Positions 39,101 to 47,917 of a DNA stretch of 64,000 nucleotides are shown piece by piece. The number at the start of each line of letters is the position of its first letter. Position 1 is the stretch's first letter. The DNA is from Anaerolineae bacterium (lineage in GTDB: Bacteria; Chloroflexota; Anaerolineae; B4-G1; DUEL01), in contig JANXCY010000009.1 of assembly GCA_025060135.1 (NCBI GenBank), positions 1 to 64,000 on the forward strand, in the 5' to 3' direction. The notes below the pieces were generated by a model, which worked only from the letters and a program-made list of their open reading frames with translations, ran no database searches and had not been told where the DNA came from. The translations under genes were made by a program, and so were the position numbers.

Positions 39101-39547
39101 CTACTCGGCCACCGGCTGGAGCCCCTTATAAACCTCCCGGCCCGCCAGGGTGCGCAGAATCGTCTCCGCCGAACGCCCCAGGAGACTTGCCAACTGGCGA
39201 GGTGTGAGCGGGGTGTTCCCATTGGCCAGAAAGGCCCGAAAGACCGCATCTACCAGCGGCAACCCGGCATGGAGGTACCCGCGTTGACGGCTGCAGTGCT
39301 CCCGAATCAGGTGCTCCAGACCATCCATCCGGGTGACCTCTGCCGTCTCCGGGTCCACCCAGTCAATCGTGGCAATATCCAGATGGTTGGCAAACACCGC
39401 CTGGTGCTCCGGGCAGAGATGATGCCAGAGTTCCACCCGCAGATTCCGGTTCGCCTGCTCCCACCAGCGGCGGTTAATCTGGAAAGGGGTATCGATCGTT
39501 GGTCGGATCCGATTCAACCGTTTCCCAGGAAGGCTGCTCTCACCCAT
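39101..39547 (-). CDS. Conserved hypothetical protein with C-terminal HTH-like segment
   Basis: This 148-residue protein is not recognised as a named family. The N-terminal half is basic and aromatic (FQINRRWWEQANRNLRVELW). The middle contains IDWVDPETAEVTRMDGL and a Cys-His segment, LIREHCSRQRG. The C-terminal 45 residues (NTPLTPRQLASLLGRSAETILRTLAG) look like a helix-turn-helix that could bind DNA. It lies 12 bases downstream of the 522-residue gene, so the two are almost certainly cotranscribed and probably work together. Confidence 0.7.
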   Translation of the reverse strand: MGESSLPGKRLNRIRPTIDTPFQINRRWWEQANRNLRVELWHHLCPEHQAVFANHLDIATIDWVDPETAEVTRMDGLEHLIREHCSRQRGYLHAGLPLVDAVFRAFLANGNTPLTPRQLASLLGRSAETILRTLAGREVYKGLQPVAE

Positions 39548-39559
39548 TCCAGTCCTGCC

Positions 39560-41128
39560 CTACCAGCCAGGCCGCCCCCGGCTGACCCAGTAGTAATCCC
39601 CAACAAAGGTGTACCGGTCATCGGTCACCAGGGTGGTCAGGATCGGGCCGGGCGGCACCCGCATCACCAGGTTGACCGCGCTGTATAGAGTGGCCGCGTG
39701 GACCGTCCCCTGGGGGCTCAGCTTGGCCAGTTCCGGGAAGATTTCCGCCACCACATCGGCCAGAGAACGACGTTCCCGTCGCACCCGTTCTTCCACCCCA
39801 TCCAGGGCCGCCCAGTCGTTCACCGCGATGACCATCAACTCCTCATATTCGCAGGAGATCATATGGCGACCCATCTCAAACCGCAGGGCGCCCTCTTCCA
39901 CGCTAACCGCCCGCACCCATTCCCGCTTCGGACGGGTAGGACGGCGCCGGATCAGCACCACTCCCGGCTCCGGACCCCGCCGGATTTCCACATAGGCCCC
40001 CACGGGCAGGTTGTGCCGCTCGTACCATTCCCCCAGACCGTAGACGAAGCGGCGCTCCCGCACCACCCACCCGGGCATCTCCTCGCCCGTCTCCTCGTCC
40101 CGAAAAACGAAACGAATCCGATGGGTTCGCCCCGTGGGACACACGCGCGCCACGAAAGGCGAAAGGGGTAACGTGCCCGACCGCCGATGAGGATAGGTCA
40201 GCACAATCCGGACGGGTTCCTCATCTCGGGGCAGGGCCACCATCTCGGACCACTCATCGCCCAGCCAGCGCTCCAGATTGAGCAGGCTCTCATCCAGCAG
40301 CCGGTGGTCGTATTCCACCTGGCGGGGCTGGAGACGGGCCGGAGGCTCCAGAATGGGCGCTGGCTCCAGCCGCCGCAGGTACCAGAGAATCCGCCCCGCT
40401 GGCCCCACCTCATCAAACCGTTCGTCCTCAAAGAGGGCATAGTTCAGAGAAAAAAGCGCCAGTTCCGGATGAACCTCTTTCGGCATATCCAGATAGCCAA
40501 TCAGCGCCTCCGCCGGCAGGGGTCCCCCACCCGCCTCATCCAGCACCGCTTCGGCCACATTCAGCAGGCCCGGGGAAATCTCCACCAGCAGGCTTTTCAG
40601 AAACCAGTGCCCGGCCAGCGCCACAAAGCCCGGCTCTGCCTCCAGGCGCACCGCCAACGCCTGTCGGACATACTGCCCATAGCGGTCATACAGCTCCTCG
40701 GGCGAGAATACAGGCCCCGGATCCTCCCAGGAGACTTCATTCAGTTTATGACCCGGCAGTTCGGCCGCAAACTCCCGCACCTGGCCCCCCGGAAAGGCCA
40801 CCTGAATCACCCGGAACGGCCCCAACTGCGGGTTCTGCCCCTCCCGAACGCCGATGACCTGACCCGAGAGGAAATCCAAAAACGGGAAGAAGACCGTATC
40901 GCCCACCTGGTAGGAGTTTTGGGGCAGATAGAGACTTCCCCCGGAGAGAATACGGGCGATCCGCTCTTCCTCGCTGCGGCACCGAAACGCCACCAGAGCC
41001 CGAGCCATCTCGTCGGTGGAAAGAGGCCTCTCCCTCTCCACCAGCAAATTTTTCAGGTATTCCAGATCAGCGGCTGTGGGCTGAAACTCTTTCCAGTACG
41101 AGGGTTCCTGCGTCTTCCGTGGAATCAC
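39560..41128 (-). CDS. Conserved hypothetical protein, 522 residues
   Basis: This 522-residue protein belongs to no family I can name. An N-terminal segment (LLVERERPLSTDEMARALVAFRCR) may be a winged-helix or HARE-HTH-like fold. It is followed by SYQVGDTVFFPFLDFLSGQVIGVREG, which has the look of a small beta-barrel. The centre is helical and acidic. A C-terminal beta-rich part (VYGLGEWYERHNLPVGAYVEI) is followed by a helical region. There is no signal peptide or membrane helix. Start is GTG at 41128. A good promoter lies 290 bases upstream, giving an unusually long leader. It forms an operon with the 148-residue gene and perhaps tRNA-Arg. Confidence 0.7.
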   Translation of the reverse strand: MIPRKTQEPSYWKEFQPTAADLEYLKNLLVERERPLSTDEMARALVAFRCRSEEERIARILSGGSLYLPQNSYQVGDTVFFPFLDFLSGQVIGVREGQNPQLGPFRVIQVAFPGGQVREFAAELPGHKLNEVSWEDPGPVFSPEELYDRYGQYVRQALAVRLEAEPGFVALAGHWFLKSLLVEISPGLLNVAEAVLDEAGGGPLPAEALIGYLDMPKEVHPELALFSLNYALFEDERFDEVGPAGRILWYLRRLEPAPILEPPARLQPRQVEYDHRLLDESLLNLERWLGDEWSEMVALPRDEEPVRIVLTYPHRRSGTLPLSPFVARVCPTGRTHRIRFVFRDEETGEEMPGWVVRERRFVYGLGEWYERHNLPVGAYVEIRRGPEPGVVLIRRRPTRPKREWVRAVSVEEGALRFEMGRHMISCEYEELMVIAVNDWAALDGVEERVRRERRSLADVVAEIFPELAKLSPQGTVHAATLYSAVNLVMRVPPGPILTTLVTDDRYTFVGDYYWVSRGRPGW

Positions 41129-41418
41129 TTCCGTTGTCCCTCAGCCATTAAACTTCATCGGAAATCGGAGGCAGACGAACATGGGCGTTTGCGGAAAATC
41201 TATCCCATCCGTCTCCACCCGTGTATCTCCGTATCCATCCGCGTGCGACCCTGAAATCGGATGCGGACGTACGGGGACCCGCGCGGATGGTTCCCCGGTG
41301 ATCGCCGATGCGCATCCGCTCTATCGGGCTATCGCTGATAGGGTCTGTGATATGGTATCTACCCAAACGCAGACACCGCTTCGGACCCGGAGGGATACTC
41401 CCGCGTTGGGTTAGGGAG
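41129..41418 (-). other. Long leader of the 522-residue gene
   Basis: About 290 bases between promoter and start codon hold no gene. A dispersed repeat resembling CCGTGTATCTCCGTATCCATCCGCGTG lies near 41219-41245, similar to the sequence at 15311. I see no known riboswitch. Confidence 0.5.
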
Positions 41419-41447
41419 ATTATACCAGAACTCAACGGGTTTGACAA
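41419..41447 (-). promoter_or_regulatory. Promoter for the 522/148-residue gene pair
   Basis: Minus-strand TTGTCA (41442-41447), 17 bases, perfect TATAAT (41419-41424). It lies just downstream of metK. Confidence 0.8.
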
Positions 41448-41481
41448 ATTGAGCAAACGGAAAACGCCGATACCCCAAGCG

Positions 41482-42669
41482 TCAGAAAAGCGGGAACTCC
41501 CGGTGGATAATCCGATCCCGAATCTGATGGACCTGGCTCAGGTGCTCATCCAGAATCGCCTCCACGTCGGCCCGAATGCTGGGGGTGAGGGCACCGGAGA
41601 CGGGGCGCACCTGCGCGGTTGCAATCAGGGGCTGGTCCAGCGGCCGCCCGATCTGAGAGAGGATATAGACGGTGGCTTCGCGTATGGTCGGTACTCGCTC
41701 CACAATCTCCCGGGCCACCAGCATGGCCAGCACGTTATAAATCTTGCCCACATGCGAGATAGGGTTCTTGCCACAGGCCGCCTCCAGGCTTGCGGAGCGG
41801 AAGGGAGTGATCAGACCATTCACCCGATTGCCTCGTCCCACCGCCCCGTCGTCGCCCATTTCGGCAGAGGTACCCGTGAGGGTGAGGTAGACGGCTCCGG
41901 CGTCCACATCGTCGGCGGTGTTAACCCGAACCACCACTTGGCGGGTATCTAACTGGCTCGCGTAGGACTGGATCGCCTCTTGCACCGCGTGTTTCAGCTC
42001 CAGGTATTCGGCTGCATCCCCAATATGCGTGGCGATAAAGGGAAGCGCCACGGTGAGCACCATCTCGTCTCCTCGCCGCGCACCCATCACTTTGACGTCC
42101 TCACCAATGGGGAACTGATCAATCAACTGATAGTTGATATACCGGGAAGTCTCATAGACCGCCCGTTCCAGTCCGGACCGGGGCCAGTGGCTGACACCGA
42201 AACTGGTATCGTTGGCCGTTACCTCTTCCACCACATATACCAGTTCCTCGGCCCCCCGTCCGATGAAGGAGTCAATCACCATGTGCCGATCCGGGTCCAG
42301 ATAGCGCATAGTCTCCCGGATGTACTGGCGGGCGGCCTGAATGGCAATGGTGTCCAGAGGGATCTTCCGACCCCGGTACACCGGGGTACCACGACCGGCA
42401 ATCTGGATGCGAATGGGACGAATCATCTGCCCCCCACCATAGCCAACTTCCACTTCCCCGGCCACCAACTGTACCTTATCAAAGTTGTGATGCAGCAGCG
42501 TGCCGAGATGCTCCAGGCACCAGCGGCAGTATTCCACGGAAATCCGCTCGGCGATACCGTCGCAAAGGCTGTCGGGGTGGCCAATCCCTTTGCGCTCCAC
42601 AATCTCTACCGGGAGGTCCTCAATGTACGGCCCACTGGCCTCCATCACGACAATGTTTCGCTGGGACAT
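41482..42669 (-). CDS. S-adenosylmethionine synthetase, archaeal type
   Basis: This 395-residue enzyme makes S-adenosylmethionine from methionine and ATP. It is of the archaeal MAT family rather than the bacterial MetK family. Typical features are [21 protein letters not shown] near the N-terminus, [14 protein letters not shown], and the late motif [25 protein letters not shown]. The Ile/Val-rich ending ([13 protein letters not shown]) is also typical. The start at 42669 with GGAGGG is chosen, because the longer track ORF is the riboswitch leader read through. Expression is probably controlled by the SAM-I riboswitch directly upstream. Its presence in a bacterium suggests transfer, or vertical retention in this lineage. 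Confidence 0.95.
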   Translation of the reverse strand: MSQRNIVVMEASGPYIEDLPVEIVERKGIGHPDSLCDGIAERISVEYCRWCLEHLGTLLHHNFDKVQLVAGEVEVGYGGGQMIRPIRIQIAGRGTPVYRGRKIPLDTIAIQAARQYIRETMRYLDPDRHMVIDSFIGRGAEELVYVVEEVTANDTSFGVSHWPRSGLERAVYETSRYINYQLIDQFPIGEDVKVMGARRGDEMVLTVALPFIATHIGDAAEYLELKHAVQEAIQSYASQLDTRQVVVRVNTADDVDAGAVYLTLTGTSAEMGDDGAVGRGNRVNGLITPFRSASLEAACGKNPISHVGKIYNVLAMLVAREIVERVPTIREATVYILSQIGRPLDQPLIATAQVRPVSGALTPSIRADVEAILDEHLSQVHQIRDRIIHREFPLF

Positions 42670-42734
42670 CTTTTCCCTCCGTATGTAGATGGGGCTCCCG
42701 GTTGGGGCACTCAGGGGCAGACCTGGGGACAGGA

Positions 42735-42769
42735 AGATAAAAAGCCCCTTCTGGAAAGACGGAAGGGGC
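42735..42769 (-). terminator. Riboswitch expression-platform terminator
   Basis: GCCCCTTCCGTCTTTCCAGAAGGGGC followed by TTTTTAT on the minus strand forms an intrinsic terminator between the SAM aptamer and metK. Confidence 0.9.
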
Positions 42770-42785
42770 ACGACAGGCGCGCCGC

Positions 42786-42922
42786 CTCTTATCTTCCAGA
42801 ACGATCCCGTTCTGCCGGAATTGGCACCTGGGGTGAGACAGGCTCCGGTTACCGACCAGCCAGTCCCCACCCTGGTTGCCGAGGCTTCACAGGGCCGGTC
42901 CCTCCGCCTCTCTGGATAAGAG
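42786..42922 (-). ncRNA. SAM-I (S-box) riboswitch aptamer
   Basis: The minus-strand leader shows the S-box core: P1 CTCTTATC paired with GATAAGAG, then GAGGGACCGGCCC, TGAAGCCTCGGCAACC, GGTGCCAATTCC and GCAGAACGGGATCG. These are the conserved SAM-binding and kink-turn elements. An intrinsic terminator follows at 42735-42769, so SAM should switch off metK transcription. Confidence 0.95.
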
Positions 42923-42951
42923 TGCCGCCGGGGCAATCCGAATTTAATCGC

Positions 42952-42979
42952 ATCATACCACAAGAACCGGATTTGTCAA
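42952..42979 (-). promoter_or_regulatory. Promoter for the riboswitch-metK transcript
   Basis: Minus-strand TTGACA (42974-42979), 16 bases, TATGAT (42952-42957), just ahead of the aptamer. Its -35 box is one base away from that of the divergent fumarase promoter. Confidence 0.8.
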
Positions 42980-42980
42980 C

Positions 42981-43010
42981 TTGACAGCCAACCCCTTTTG
43001 ATGGTATACT
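42981..43010 (+). promoter_or_regulatory. Promoter for the fumarase genes
   Basis: TTGACA (42981-42986), 18 bases, TATACT (43005-43010), about 100 bases ahead of the alpha-subunit start. Confidence 0.75.
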
Positions 43011-43113
43011 GAACACCGTTATCCAGCGAACTATCCCGCCGGACCCATCCCATCTCGGGCCCGCTGGTTTCTTTCTCCCCCCCATCCGGGTGAACACGAG
43101 GAGGGAATGCATT

Positions 43114-43983
43114 ATGGAAGACCTGACCCCCTCTCTGGTAGAACTGATCCGGCGCGCCTCCACCGACCTGCCCGCAGACGTGGAAGCGGCGCTCCGGGCG
43201 GCCCGCGATCGGGAAGAAGCCGGTTCCGCAGCCGCCAGCGCGCTGGGCGCAATCCTGGAGAACGTCGCGCGGGCGCGTGCTCGCTCCCAGCCTATCTGCC
43301 AGGACACCGGGACGCCCTTCTTTTACGTCCGTTATCCCACCGGAATCCGCGCCAGGGATCTGCGCGCGCAGATGGAAGCCGCAGTCGTAGAAGCCACCCG
43401 CCGTGCCTATTTGCGCCCGAATGCGGTGGACGCGCTGACAGGCCGCAACAGCGGCAACAATCTGGGAGTGGGATTTCCGGTTTTTCACATGGAGGAAGGA
43501 GACGACGACACCCTGGAGGTCGCACTGCTCCTGAAAGGCGGGGGCAGCGAGAACGTTAGCATCCAGTACAGCCTCCCCCACGAGCCCCTCAACGCTGGAC
43601 GGGACCTGGAGGGAGTCCGACGAGTAGTCTTGGAAGCCGTCTACCGGGCCCAGGGTGAGGGATGTGCACCCGGTATCCTGGGCGTCTGTATCGGAGGCGA
43701 CCGAGGAACCGGATACACCGTGGCCAAGCGGCAACTGCTTCGCCCGCTGGATGACGTCCACCCGTTGCCGGAACTGGCCGCGCTGGAACAGCGTCTGCTC
43801 CAAGAGAGCAATGAACTGGGCATTGGGCCGATGGGTTTCGGCGGGAAGACCACCATCCTGGGGGTCAAAATCGGGGTGGCTCACCGACTGCCCGCTTCCT
43901 ACTTCGTTACTGTGGCTTATATGTGCTGGGCATGTCGCCGGGCTCGCCTGACGGTACGCGGCGATGAGGTCCGCTACGGCTGA
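43114..43983 (+). CDS. Class I fumarate hydratase, alpha subunit (N-terminal type)
   Basis: This 289-residue protein is the alpha half of an oxygen-sensitive [4Fe-4S] fumarase, or of a closely related L(+)-tartrate dehydratase, which adds water to fumarate to form malate. The three cluster cysteines are visible in CQDTGTPFF, in the GCAPGILGVCIGGDRG region and in MCWACRRA. The conserved segments NSGNNLGVGFPV and NELGIGPMGFGGKTT are also present. ATG at 43114 has GAGGAGGG upstream at good spacing; the track GTG at 43090 is earlier than needed. It is followed after 15 bases by the beta subunit, so both form a two-subunit enzyme. Confidence 0.92.
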   Translation: MEDLTPSLVELIRRASTDLPADVEAALRAARDREEAGSAAASALGAILENVARARARSQPICQDTGTPFFYVRYPTGIRARDLRAQMEAAVVEATRRAYLRPNAVDALTGRNSGNNLGVGFPVFHMEEGDDDTLEVALLLKGGGSENVSIQYSLPHEPLNAGRDLEGVRRVVLEAVYRAQGEGCAPGILGVCIGGDRGTGYTVAKRQLLRPLDDVHPLPELAALEQRLLQESNELGIGPMGFGGKTTILGVKIGVAHRLPASYFVTVAYMCWACRRARLTVRGDEVRYG

Positions 43984-43998
43984 AAGAGGTCAGACAGC

Positions 43999-44631
43999 AT
44001 GGCCGTTTACGATCTGAGCACGCCAATGGCGGAAGACGCGGTTCGTTCCCTTCGGGTGGGCGATACCGTTTACCTTTCCGGCATCATTGTAACCGGGCGG
44101 GACGCTGCCCACAAATACATGGTCGAGACGTTCATCCGTCCAGCGGCCATACCGGAGAGCGAGCGGGCCCTTTACGAGGCCCTGCGCCGCTGGCTGGCCG
44201 GGAGCGCCATCTACCACTGTGGGCCCGTGGTCCGGCAGCGGGAAGACGGGCGATGGGAGTTCGTCGCTGCTGGCCCCACTACCTCTATCCGGGAGGAGCC
44301 CTATCAGGCCGACGTGATCGCTCACTTCGGCCTGCGGGGGGTCATCGGTAAGGGAGGAATGGGTCCCCGAACGCTGAGAGCCTGCCAGGAATACGGGGCG
44401 GTCTATCTCCATGCGGTGGGCGGGGCCGCCGTGTTGATGGCCGATACCGTCCGAGAGGTCCTGGCCGTCTATAAAAAGGACGAATTCGGAATCCCGGAAG
44501 CCTTCTGGGTTATCCGTGTGGAAGGTCTCCCCTTGGTGGTCACCATGGATAGCCACGGGCGCTCCATCCATGCAGAGGTCCGGGCGGCATCCGAGGCATA
44601 TCTCCGGCGGCTGGTCGGCGCATCCACGTAA
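43999..44631 (+). CDS. Class I fumarate hydratase, beta subunit (C-terminal type)
   Basis: This 210-residue protein is the beta half of the two-subunit class I fumarase. It shows RVGDTVYLSGIIVTGRDAAHKYM, the AIYHCGPVV motif, AAGPTTSIREEPYQ and GVIGKGGMG, followed by YLHAVGGAAVLMA. Together with the alpha subunit it builds the active site around the [4Fe-4S] cluster. It ends right at the terminator shared with tRNA-Pro. Fumarase versus tartrate dehydratase cannot be separated fully by sequence, but the single copy next to central genes favours fumarase. Confidence 0.92.
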   Translation: MAVYDLSTPMAEDAVRSLRVGDTVYLSGIIVTGRDAAHKYMVETFIRPAAIPESERALYEALRRWLAGSAIYHCGPVVRQREDGRWEFVAAGPTTSIREEPYQADVIAHFGLRGVIGKGGMGPRTLRACQEYGAVYLHAVGGAAVLMADTVREVLAVYKKDEFGIPEAFWVIRVEGLPLVVTMDSHGRSIHAEVRAASEAYLRRLVGAST

Positions 44632-44667
44632 AAAACCCTCCCCGGGCGCCCCGCTGGTGGGAGGGTT
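44629..44667 (-). terminator. Terminator for tRNA-Pro (minus strand)
   Basis: AACCCTCCC pairs with GGGAGGGTT across a 16-base GC-rich loop; on the minus strand the stem is followed by a run of six T. The T-run overlaps the fumarase beta stop codon. Confidence 0.85.
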
Positions 44668-44675
44668 GGCTCTGG

Positions 44676-44750
44676 TCGGGGCGGACGGATTTGAACCGTC
44701 GGCCTCTACAACCCCATTGTAGCGCGCTAGCCAAACTGCGCCACGCCCCG
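44676..44750 (-). tRNA. tRNA-Pro (anticodon GGG)
   Basis: A 75-base cloverleaf with acceptor CGGGGCG/CGCCCCG, D arm GCGC...GCGC, anticodon stem CTACA/TGTAG around ATGGGGT and T arm GACGG-TTCAAAT-CCGTC. The anticodon GGG reads CCC and CCU. It has its own promoter and terminator. Confidence 0.95.
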
Positions 44751-44759
44751 ACTGTTTAT

Positions 44760-44787
44760 ATTATAGCAGGTCTGCCCATTTTGGCAA
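44760..44787 (-). promoter_or_regulatory. Promoter for tRNA-Pro
   Basis: Minus-strand TTGCCA (44782-44787), 16 bases, TATAAT (44760-44765), nearly adjacent to the tRNA 5' end. Confidence 0.75.
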
Positions 44788-44899
44788 GGGCTGAATGCCG
44801 GTCTGCGAGTATAGACTCTCAAAACACCGTTGGGGAGCGGCTTCGCTGCCACCCCAAAACGGACCCAGCGCGGCTGCCGCTGTGAAAGGATAACCGCCG

Positions 44900-45748
44900 A
44901 TGCTATCTGTGGGTGAAGCGATTCGCGTCCGCCGCAGTACCCGTCGGTACACCGACCGGCCAGTGCCAGATGCCCTACTGGCCCATCTGCTGGCATTCGC
45001 CGCCCACACCCCCCACCTGACCGACCGGCCTCCCCGGGTGACGGTCGTCAGCGGCCGGGAGCGGGTGGCGCGCATCCTGGCCCGCTACCTGGGGGTCTAT
45101 GGGCTGGTTCAGGGCGCGCCGCACCTGCTGGTGGGGCTGATTCCGGAGGACGCCGACCAGGCCCGGCTGGACCTGGGGTATGTCCTGGAGGCGGTAGTGC
45201 TGGAGGCGACGCGGCTGGGGTTGGCCACCTGCTGGATGACCGGCTCCTACCACCCGGAGCGAGCCGCCGATGAGGTGGAGCGGCGGCCAGGAGAAATGGT
45301 CGCCGCGACGGTGGCGCTGGGGTACGCCCGGGAGGACCCACTGGCCCGTCTCCACGACGGCGCGCTCCGGCGGCTGGTAGGGGCTCACCGCCGCCGCCCA
45401 CTGGAAGAGATCGTCTTTGACAGGGAGTGGGGCATGCCCTGGTCGCCGGTCGGGGCCGACTCGGTTCTGGAGGAGGTCCTGGAGGGTGCCCGGCTGGCTC
45501 CCTCGGCGGAGAACCGTCAGCCCTGGCGGTTCGTGGTGGAAAGCGGCCCGCCGTTGGCTTTGCATCTTTTTCTGAACCGACCATCCCCGATAGACGCGGG
45601 GATCGTGATGGCCCACGTGGCACTGGCCGGGGCGGAGGTGGGATGGAGGGGGCGCTGGCTCCTGCGCTGGCAGGACCGGACGTTAGCAGAGATGGTGGGT
45701 GCCCCACGGGATGTCATCCCGGTCGGGACCTTCATGGTGCACGATTAA
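44900..45748 (+). CDS. Nitroreductase family protein
   Basis: This 282-residue protein resembles flavin-dependent nitroreductases. The N-terminal IRVRRSTRRYTDRPVPD holds the Arg-rich FMN-binding start (usually RRSxRxY). A central helix (LDLGYVLEAVVLEATRLGLATCWM) matches the family. A second short half (LEEVLEGARLAPSAENRQPWRFVV) repeats the SAxNxQPW FMN-contact motif. The arrangement suggests one chain carrying two degenerate halves, as in the putative TM nitroreductase family. The natural substrate is unknown. ATG at 44900 follows only a weak ribosome binding site. Confidence 0.85.
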   Translation: MLSVGEAIRVRRSTRRYTDRPVPDALLAHLLAFAAHTPHLTDRPPRVTVVSGRERVARILARYLGVYGLVQGAPHLLVGLIPEDADQARLDLGYVLEAVVLEATRLGLATCWMTGSYHPERAADEVERRPGEMVAATVALGYAREDPLARLHDGALRRLVGAHRRRPLEEIVFDREWGMPWSPVGADSVLEEVLEGARLAPSAENRQPWRFVVESGPPLALHLFLNRPSPIDAGIVMAHVALAGAEVGWRGRWLLRWQDRTLAEMVGAPRDVIPVGTFMVHD

Positions 45749-45810
45749 TCCCCCTTCGTGCCAGTGCCTGTTCTCCTTCCGGCCGCCGGTGGTGGCAGGC
45801 AAGAGAGAAG

Positions 45811-45846
45811 AAAAAGGGGTTGGCGGCCTCTGTTCGCCGCAACCCC
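45811..45846 (-). terminator. Intrinsic terminator after mobB
   Basis: GGGGTTGGCGGC pairs with GCCGC-AACCCC, and on the minus strand it is followed by TTTTTCTTCTC. It separates mobB from the convergent nitroreductase gene. Confidence 0.8.
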
Positions 45847-45871
45847 CATTCCCCCGAAACCCCGCACGGGG

Positions 45872-46363
45872 CTATTCCGCGCGCAGAAATCGCTCCTCTA
45901 TCAGGTCAGCCAGACCCACCACATCGTCCAGGCTGAACTGGGGCACGTCCAGGTCGTAGGTCTGGTCGGTGGCGATGGCGACCAGTTCCTCCGGCGAGCA
46001 GAGCAGTTCCCGTCCTCTCTCGGCCCGGCTGACCTCAATCTTGGGCGCCGGTCCCCGCTTATATCCTTCCGTCAGTACAATATCGGCATCCTGGATGGTG
46101 GCGACGATTTCCGGCAGGGTCAGTTCCCGCTCCAGCCGCTGGATGTGGGCAATACGGTTCGGAGAGGCGATGACAACATGGTCGGAGCCGGCCCGAGCAT
46201 GCCGCCAGGTATCCTTGCCTGGCTGGTCAATCTCAAAGCCGTGCACATCGTGTTTAACCGTTGCCACCCGATAACCGCGCCGTTTCAACTCGGGGATCAG
46301 TTTCTCCAGGAGGGTGGTCTTGCCCACTCCGGATTTGCCGACGATGGAGATGACCGGTACCAT
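45872..46363 (-). CDS. mobB: Molybdopterin-guanine dinucleotide biosynthesis protein MobB
   Basis: This 163-residue GTP-binding protein assists attachment of GMP to molybdopterin, together with MobA. Walker A is VGKSGVGKTTLLEKLIP at the N-terminus; the family segments VATVKHDVHGFEIDQPGKDTWRHARAG and LTEGYKRGPAPKIEV follow. Length is normal. It points to molybdenum or tungsten oxidoreductases in this organism, as does fdhD at 55 kb. A repeat-like sequence (CACCAGGACGCAAAGGCGCAGG) lies between it and the next gene. Confidence 0.95.
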   Translation of the reverse strand: MVPVISIVGKSGVGKTTLLEKLIPELKRRGYRVATVKHDVHGFEIDQPGKDTWRHARAGSDHVVIASPNRIAHIQRLERELTLPEIVATIQDADIVLTEGYKRGPAPKIEVSRAERGRELLCSPEELVAIATDQTYDLDVPQFSLDDVVGLADLIEERFLRAE

Positions 46364-46403
46364 CTTCCGGATGAATCACCAGGACGCAAAGGCGCAGGTT
46401 TGT

Positions 46404-47648
46404 TTATCGGATCAGGAAGGGGGCCACATCCTGAAGGGTGCGCCGCCAGCGGCGGAGTTGCTCCCGGACGATGGCCGGTACGGTGGAGGACTGGGGCGCG
46501 GGTGGCCGATGGGAGGCAGTCTCCCAGAGGATGTCTGCCACCCGCCGGGCCGCTTCTGGCGAAGCCAGACGACGGGCTTCTCCGGCGGCGACTCGACGGG
46601 CTGTGGGGTTGGCGACCAGGCGGGCCACGGCGGTCGCGGTCCTTTCCGGCCCCGGCGCCCATATGCCCGCTCCGGCCTGAACGACCAGTTGGACGTTGGG
46701 GGTTTCCTGGGCGGGGATGGCCCCCCACAGGACCATCGGAATCCCGACGGTGAGCGCCTCGGCGATGGTCGTGGGGCCTGCTTTGGTGACCAGCACATCA
46801 GCGGCGCGCATCCACTCATGGATGTTTTCCACGAACCCCTCCACCCGCGTCGGCCCGGGCCAGGGAATGGCCAAGAGACGGGCCCGCAACCTCTCGTTCT
46901 GTCCGGCGATGAGGATCAACTGGGCCGTCGGCGTAGCAGCGGCGACGGCCCGAGCGACCGCCTCCAGCGGCTCAAATCCCACGCCGCCGCCCATCAACAG
47001 GACAGTAGGTCGCTCCGGCTCCAGCCCCAGCCTCCGGCGGACGGCGATCGGGTCTTCGGTGGCAATGCGCTGGAACTGGGAGCCTACAGGCAGACCGGTA
47101 ACTTCTATACGTTCCGGCTCTATGCCGTGTCGCTGGAGTTGTTCCCGGGCCGCCTCGGTGGCGACCAGATACCGGTAGACACCAGGAGCCGCCCACGCGG
47201 CGTGCATAACCACCAGGTCGGTCCCCACCGCCACGAAGGGGGTAGAACGTCCGGCCCATTCCAGGGCCCGGGACAGGGTATACACGGGAACCGGGTGAAA
47301 GGAGACGATGAGGTCTGCAGGATGCTCCCGGAACAGGCGCAGGGCCCGGGGATAGGTAACCGGCCACACCAGGTGGCAAAGGGTCCAGACCCGCCGTCGG
47401 CCATTCAGGATGCGGAATCCCCACCCATAGATGCGTCCCCCTCCCCGTAGGGCGATCGGATACCAGTCCGGGGCCCGGCAGAGGGGCCACGGGGCGTATT
47501 CGGCCAGAACGTCCACTAAGGTTACCTGAGCCAGATCGCCGTACCGCTCTCTTAGCGCCTCGGCGACAGTGCGGGCCACCCGCAGGTGTCCACCACCGGT
47601 GCGGGAATGCAGCAGCAAAAATCGTAGCGGGCGTGAGTTATGGGCCAT
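46404..47648 (-). CDS. MGDG synthase-like glycosyltransferase (GT28 family)
   Basis: This 414-residue GT-B enzyme begins [21 protein letters not shown], the MGDG_synth N-terminal signature of monogalactosyl- or glucosyl-diacylglycerol synthases. The C-terminal nucleotide-sugar site shows [22 protein letters not shown] and [18 protein letters not shown]. It probably transfers a sugar from a UDP-sugar to diacylglycerol or another membrane lipid, acting at the inner face of the membrane. The start at 47648 follows GGAGGAGCACC; the track's 47696 start is earlier. It overlaps the DUF951 gene by 11 bases. Confidence 0.88.
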   Translation of the reverse strand: MAHNSRPLRFLLLHSRTGGGHLRVARTVAEALRERYGDLAQVTLVDVLAEYAPWPLCRAPDWYPIALRGGGRIYGWGFRILNGRRRVWTLCHLVWPVTYPRALRLFREHPADLIVSFHPVPVYTLSRALEWAGRSTPFVAVGTDLVVMHAAWAAPGVYRYLVATEAAREQLQRHGIEPERIEVTGLPVGSQFQRIATEDPIAVRRRLGLEPERPTVLLMGGGVGFEPLEAVARAVAAATPTAQLILIAGQNERLRARLLAIPWPGPTRVEGFVENIHEWMRAADVLVTKAGPTTIAEALTVGIPMVLWGAIPAQETPNVQLVVQAGAGIWAPGPERTATAVARLVANPTARRVAAGEARRLASPEAARRVADILWETASHRPPAPQSSTVPAIVREQLRRWRRTLQDVAPFLIR

Positions 47649-47853
47649 GGTGCTCCTCCAGCATCGGTCCCAGAACGGTCTTGACCCCTTTTTCAAAACG
47701 GGAGCGGGGAAGCATCACCCGTCGTCCACAGGTCAGGCAACGGATGCCGATGTCGGACCCCACGCGGGTTACTACCCACCGGTATCCCCCGCAGGGATGA
47801 GGTTTGCGCATCTGAACGACGTCGCCGACGTGGATGGCCAGTGGCGGTTTCAT
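47638..47853 (-). CDS. DUF951 domain-containing protein
   Basis: This 71-residue protein matches DUF951, a small beta-rich family: [22 protein letters not shown], then [15 protein letters not shown]. Four family cysteines or near-cysteines (CGG, CLTCG) suggest metal binding. Function is unknown, although genes of this family often lie beside translation and membrane genes. The start at 47853 removes ten unsupported residues from the track ORF. Its ribosome binding site is weak, and it overlaps the glycosyltransferase gene. Confidence 0.85.
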   Translation of the reverse strand: MKPPLAIHVGDVVQMRKPHPCGGYRWVVTRVGSDIGIRCLTCGRRVMLPRSRFEKGVKTVLGPMLEEHHGP

Positions 47854-47917
47854 GGTCAAGAGCAAAGGCGTAAGGGACCCCACGGCCTGCGGTCCGTTGC
47901 CGGCCAGGCGGCCTGCG

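Noticed and set aside
41148-41456. 102-codon minus-strand ORF in the leader of the 522-residue gene
   Set aside because: It spans the promoter and a dispersed repeat, has no ribosome binding site, and shows no family.
43107-43109. ATG at 43107 as the fumarase alpha start
   Set aside because: It is in another reading frame; the ATG at 43114 fits frame and spacing to GAGGAGGG.
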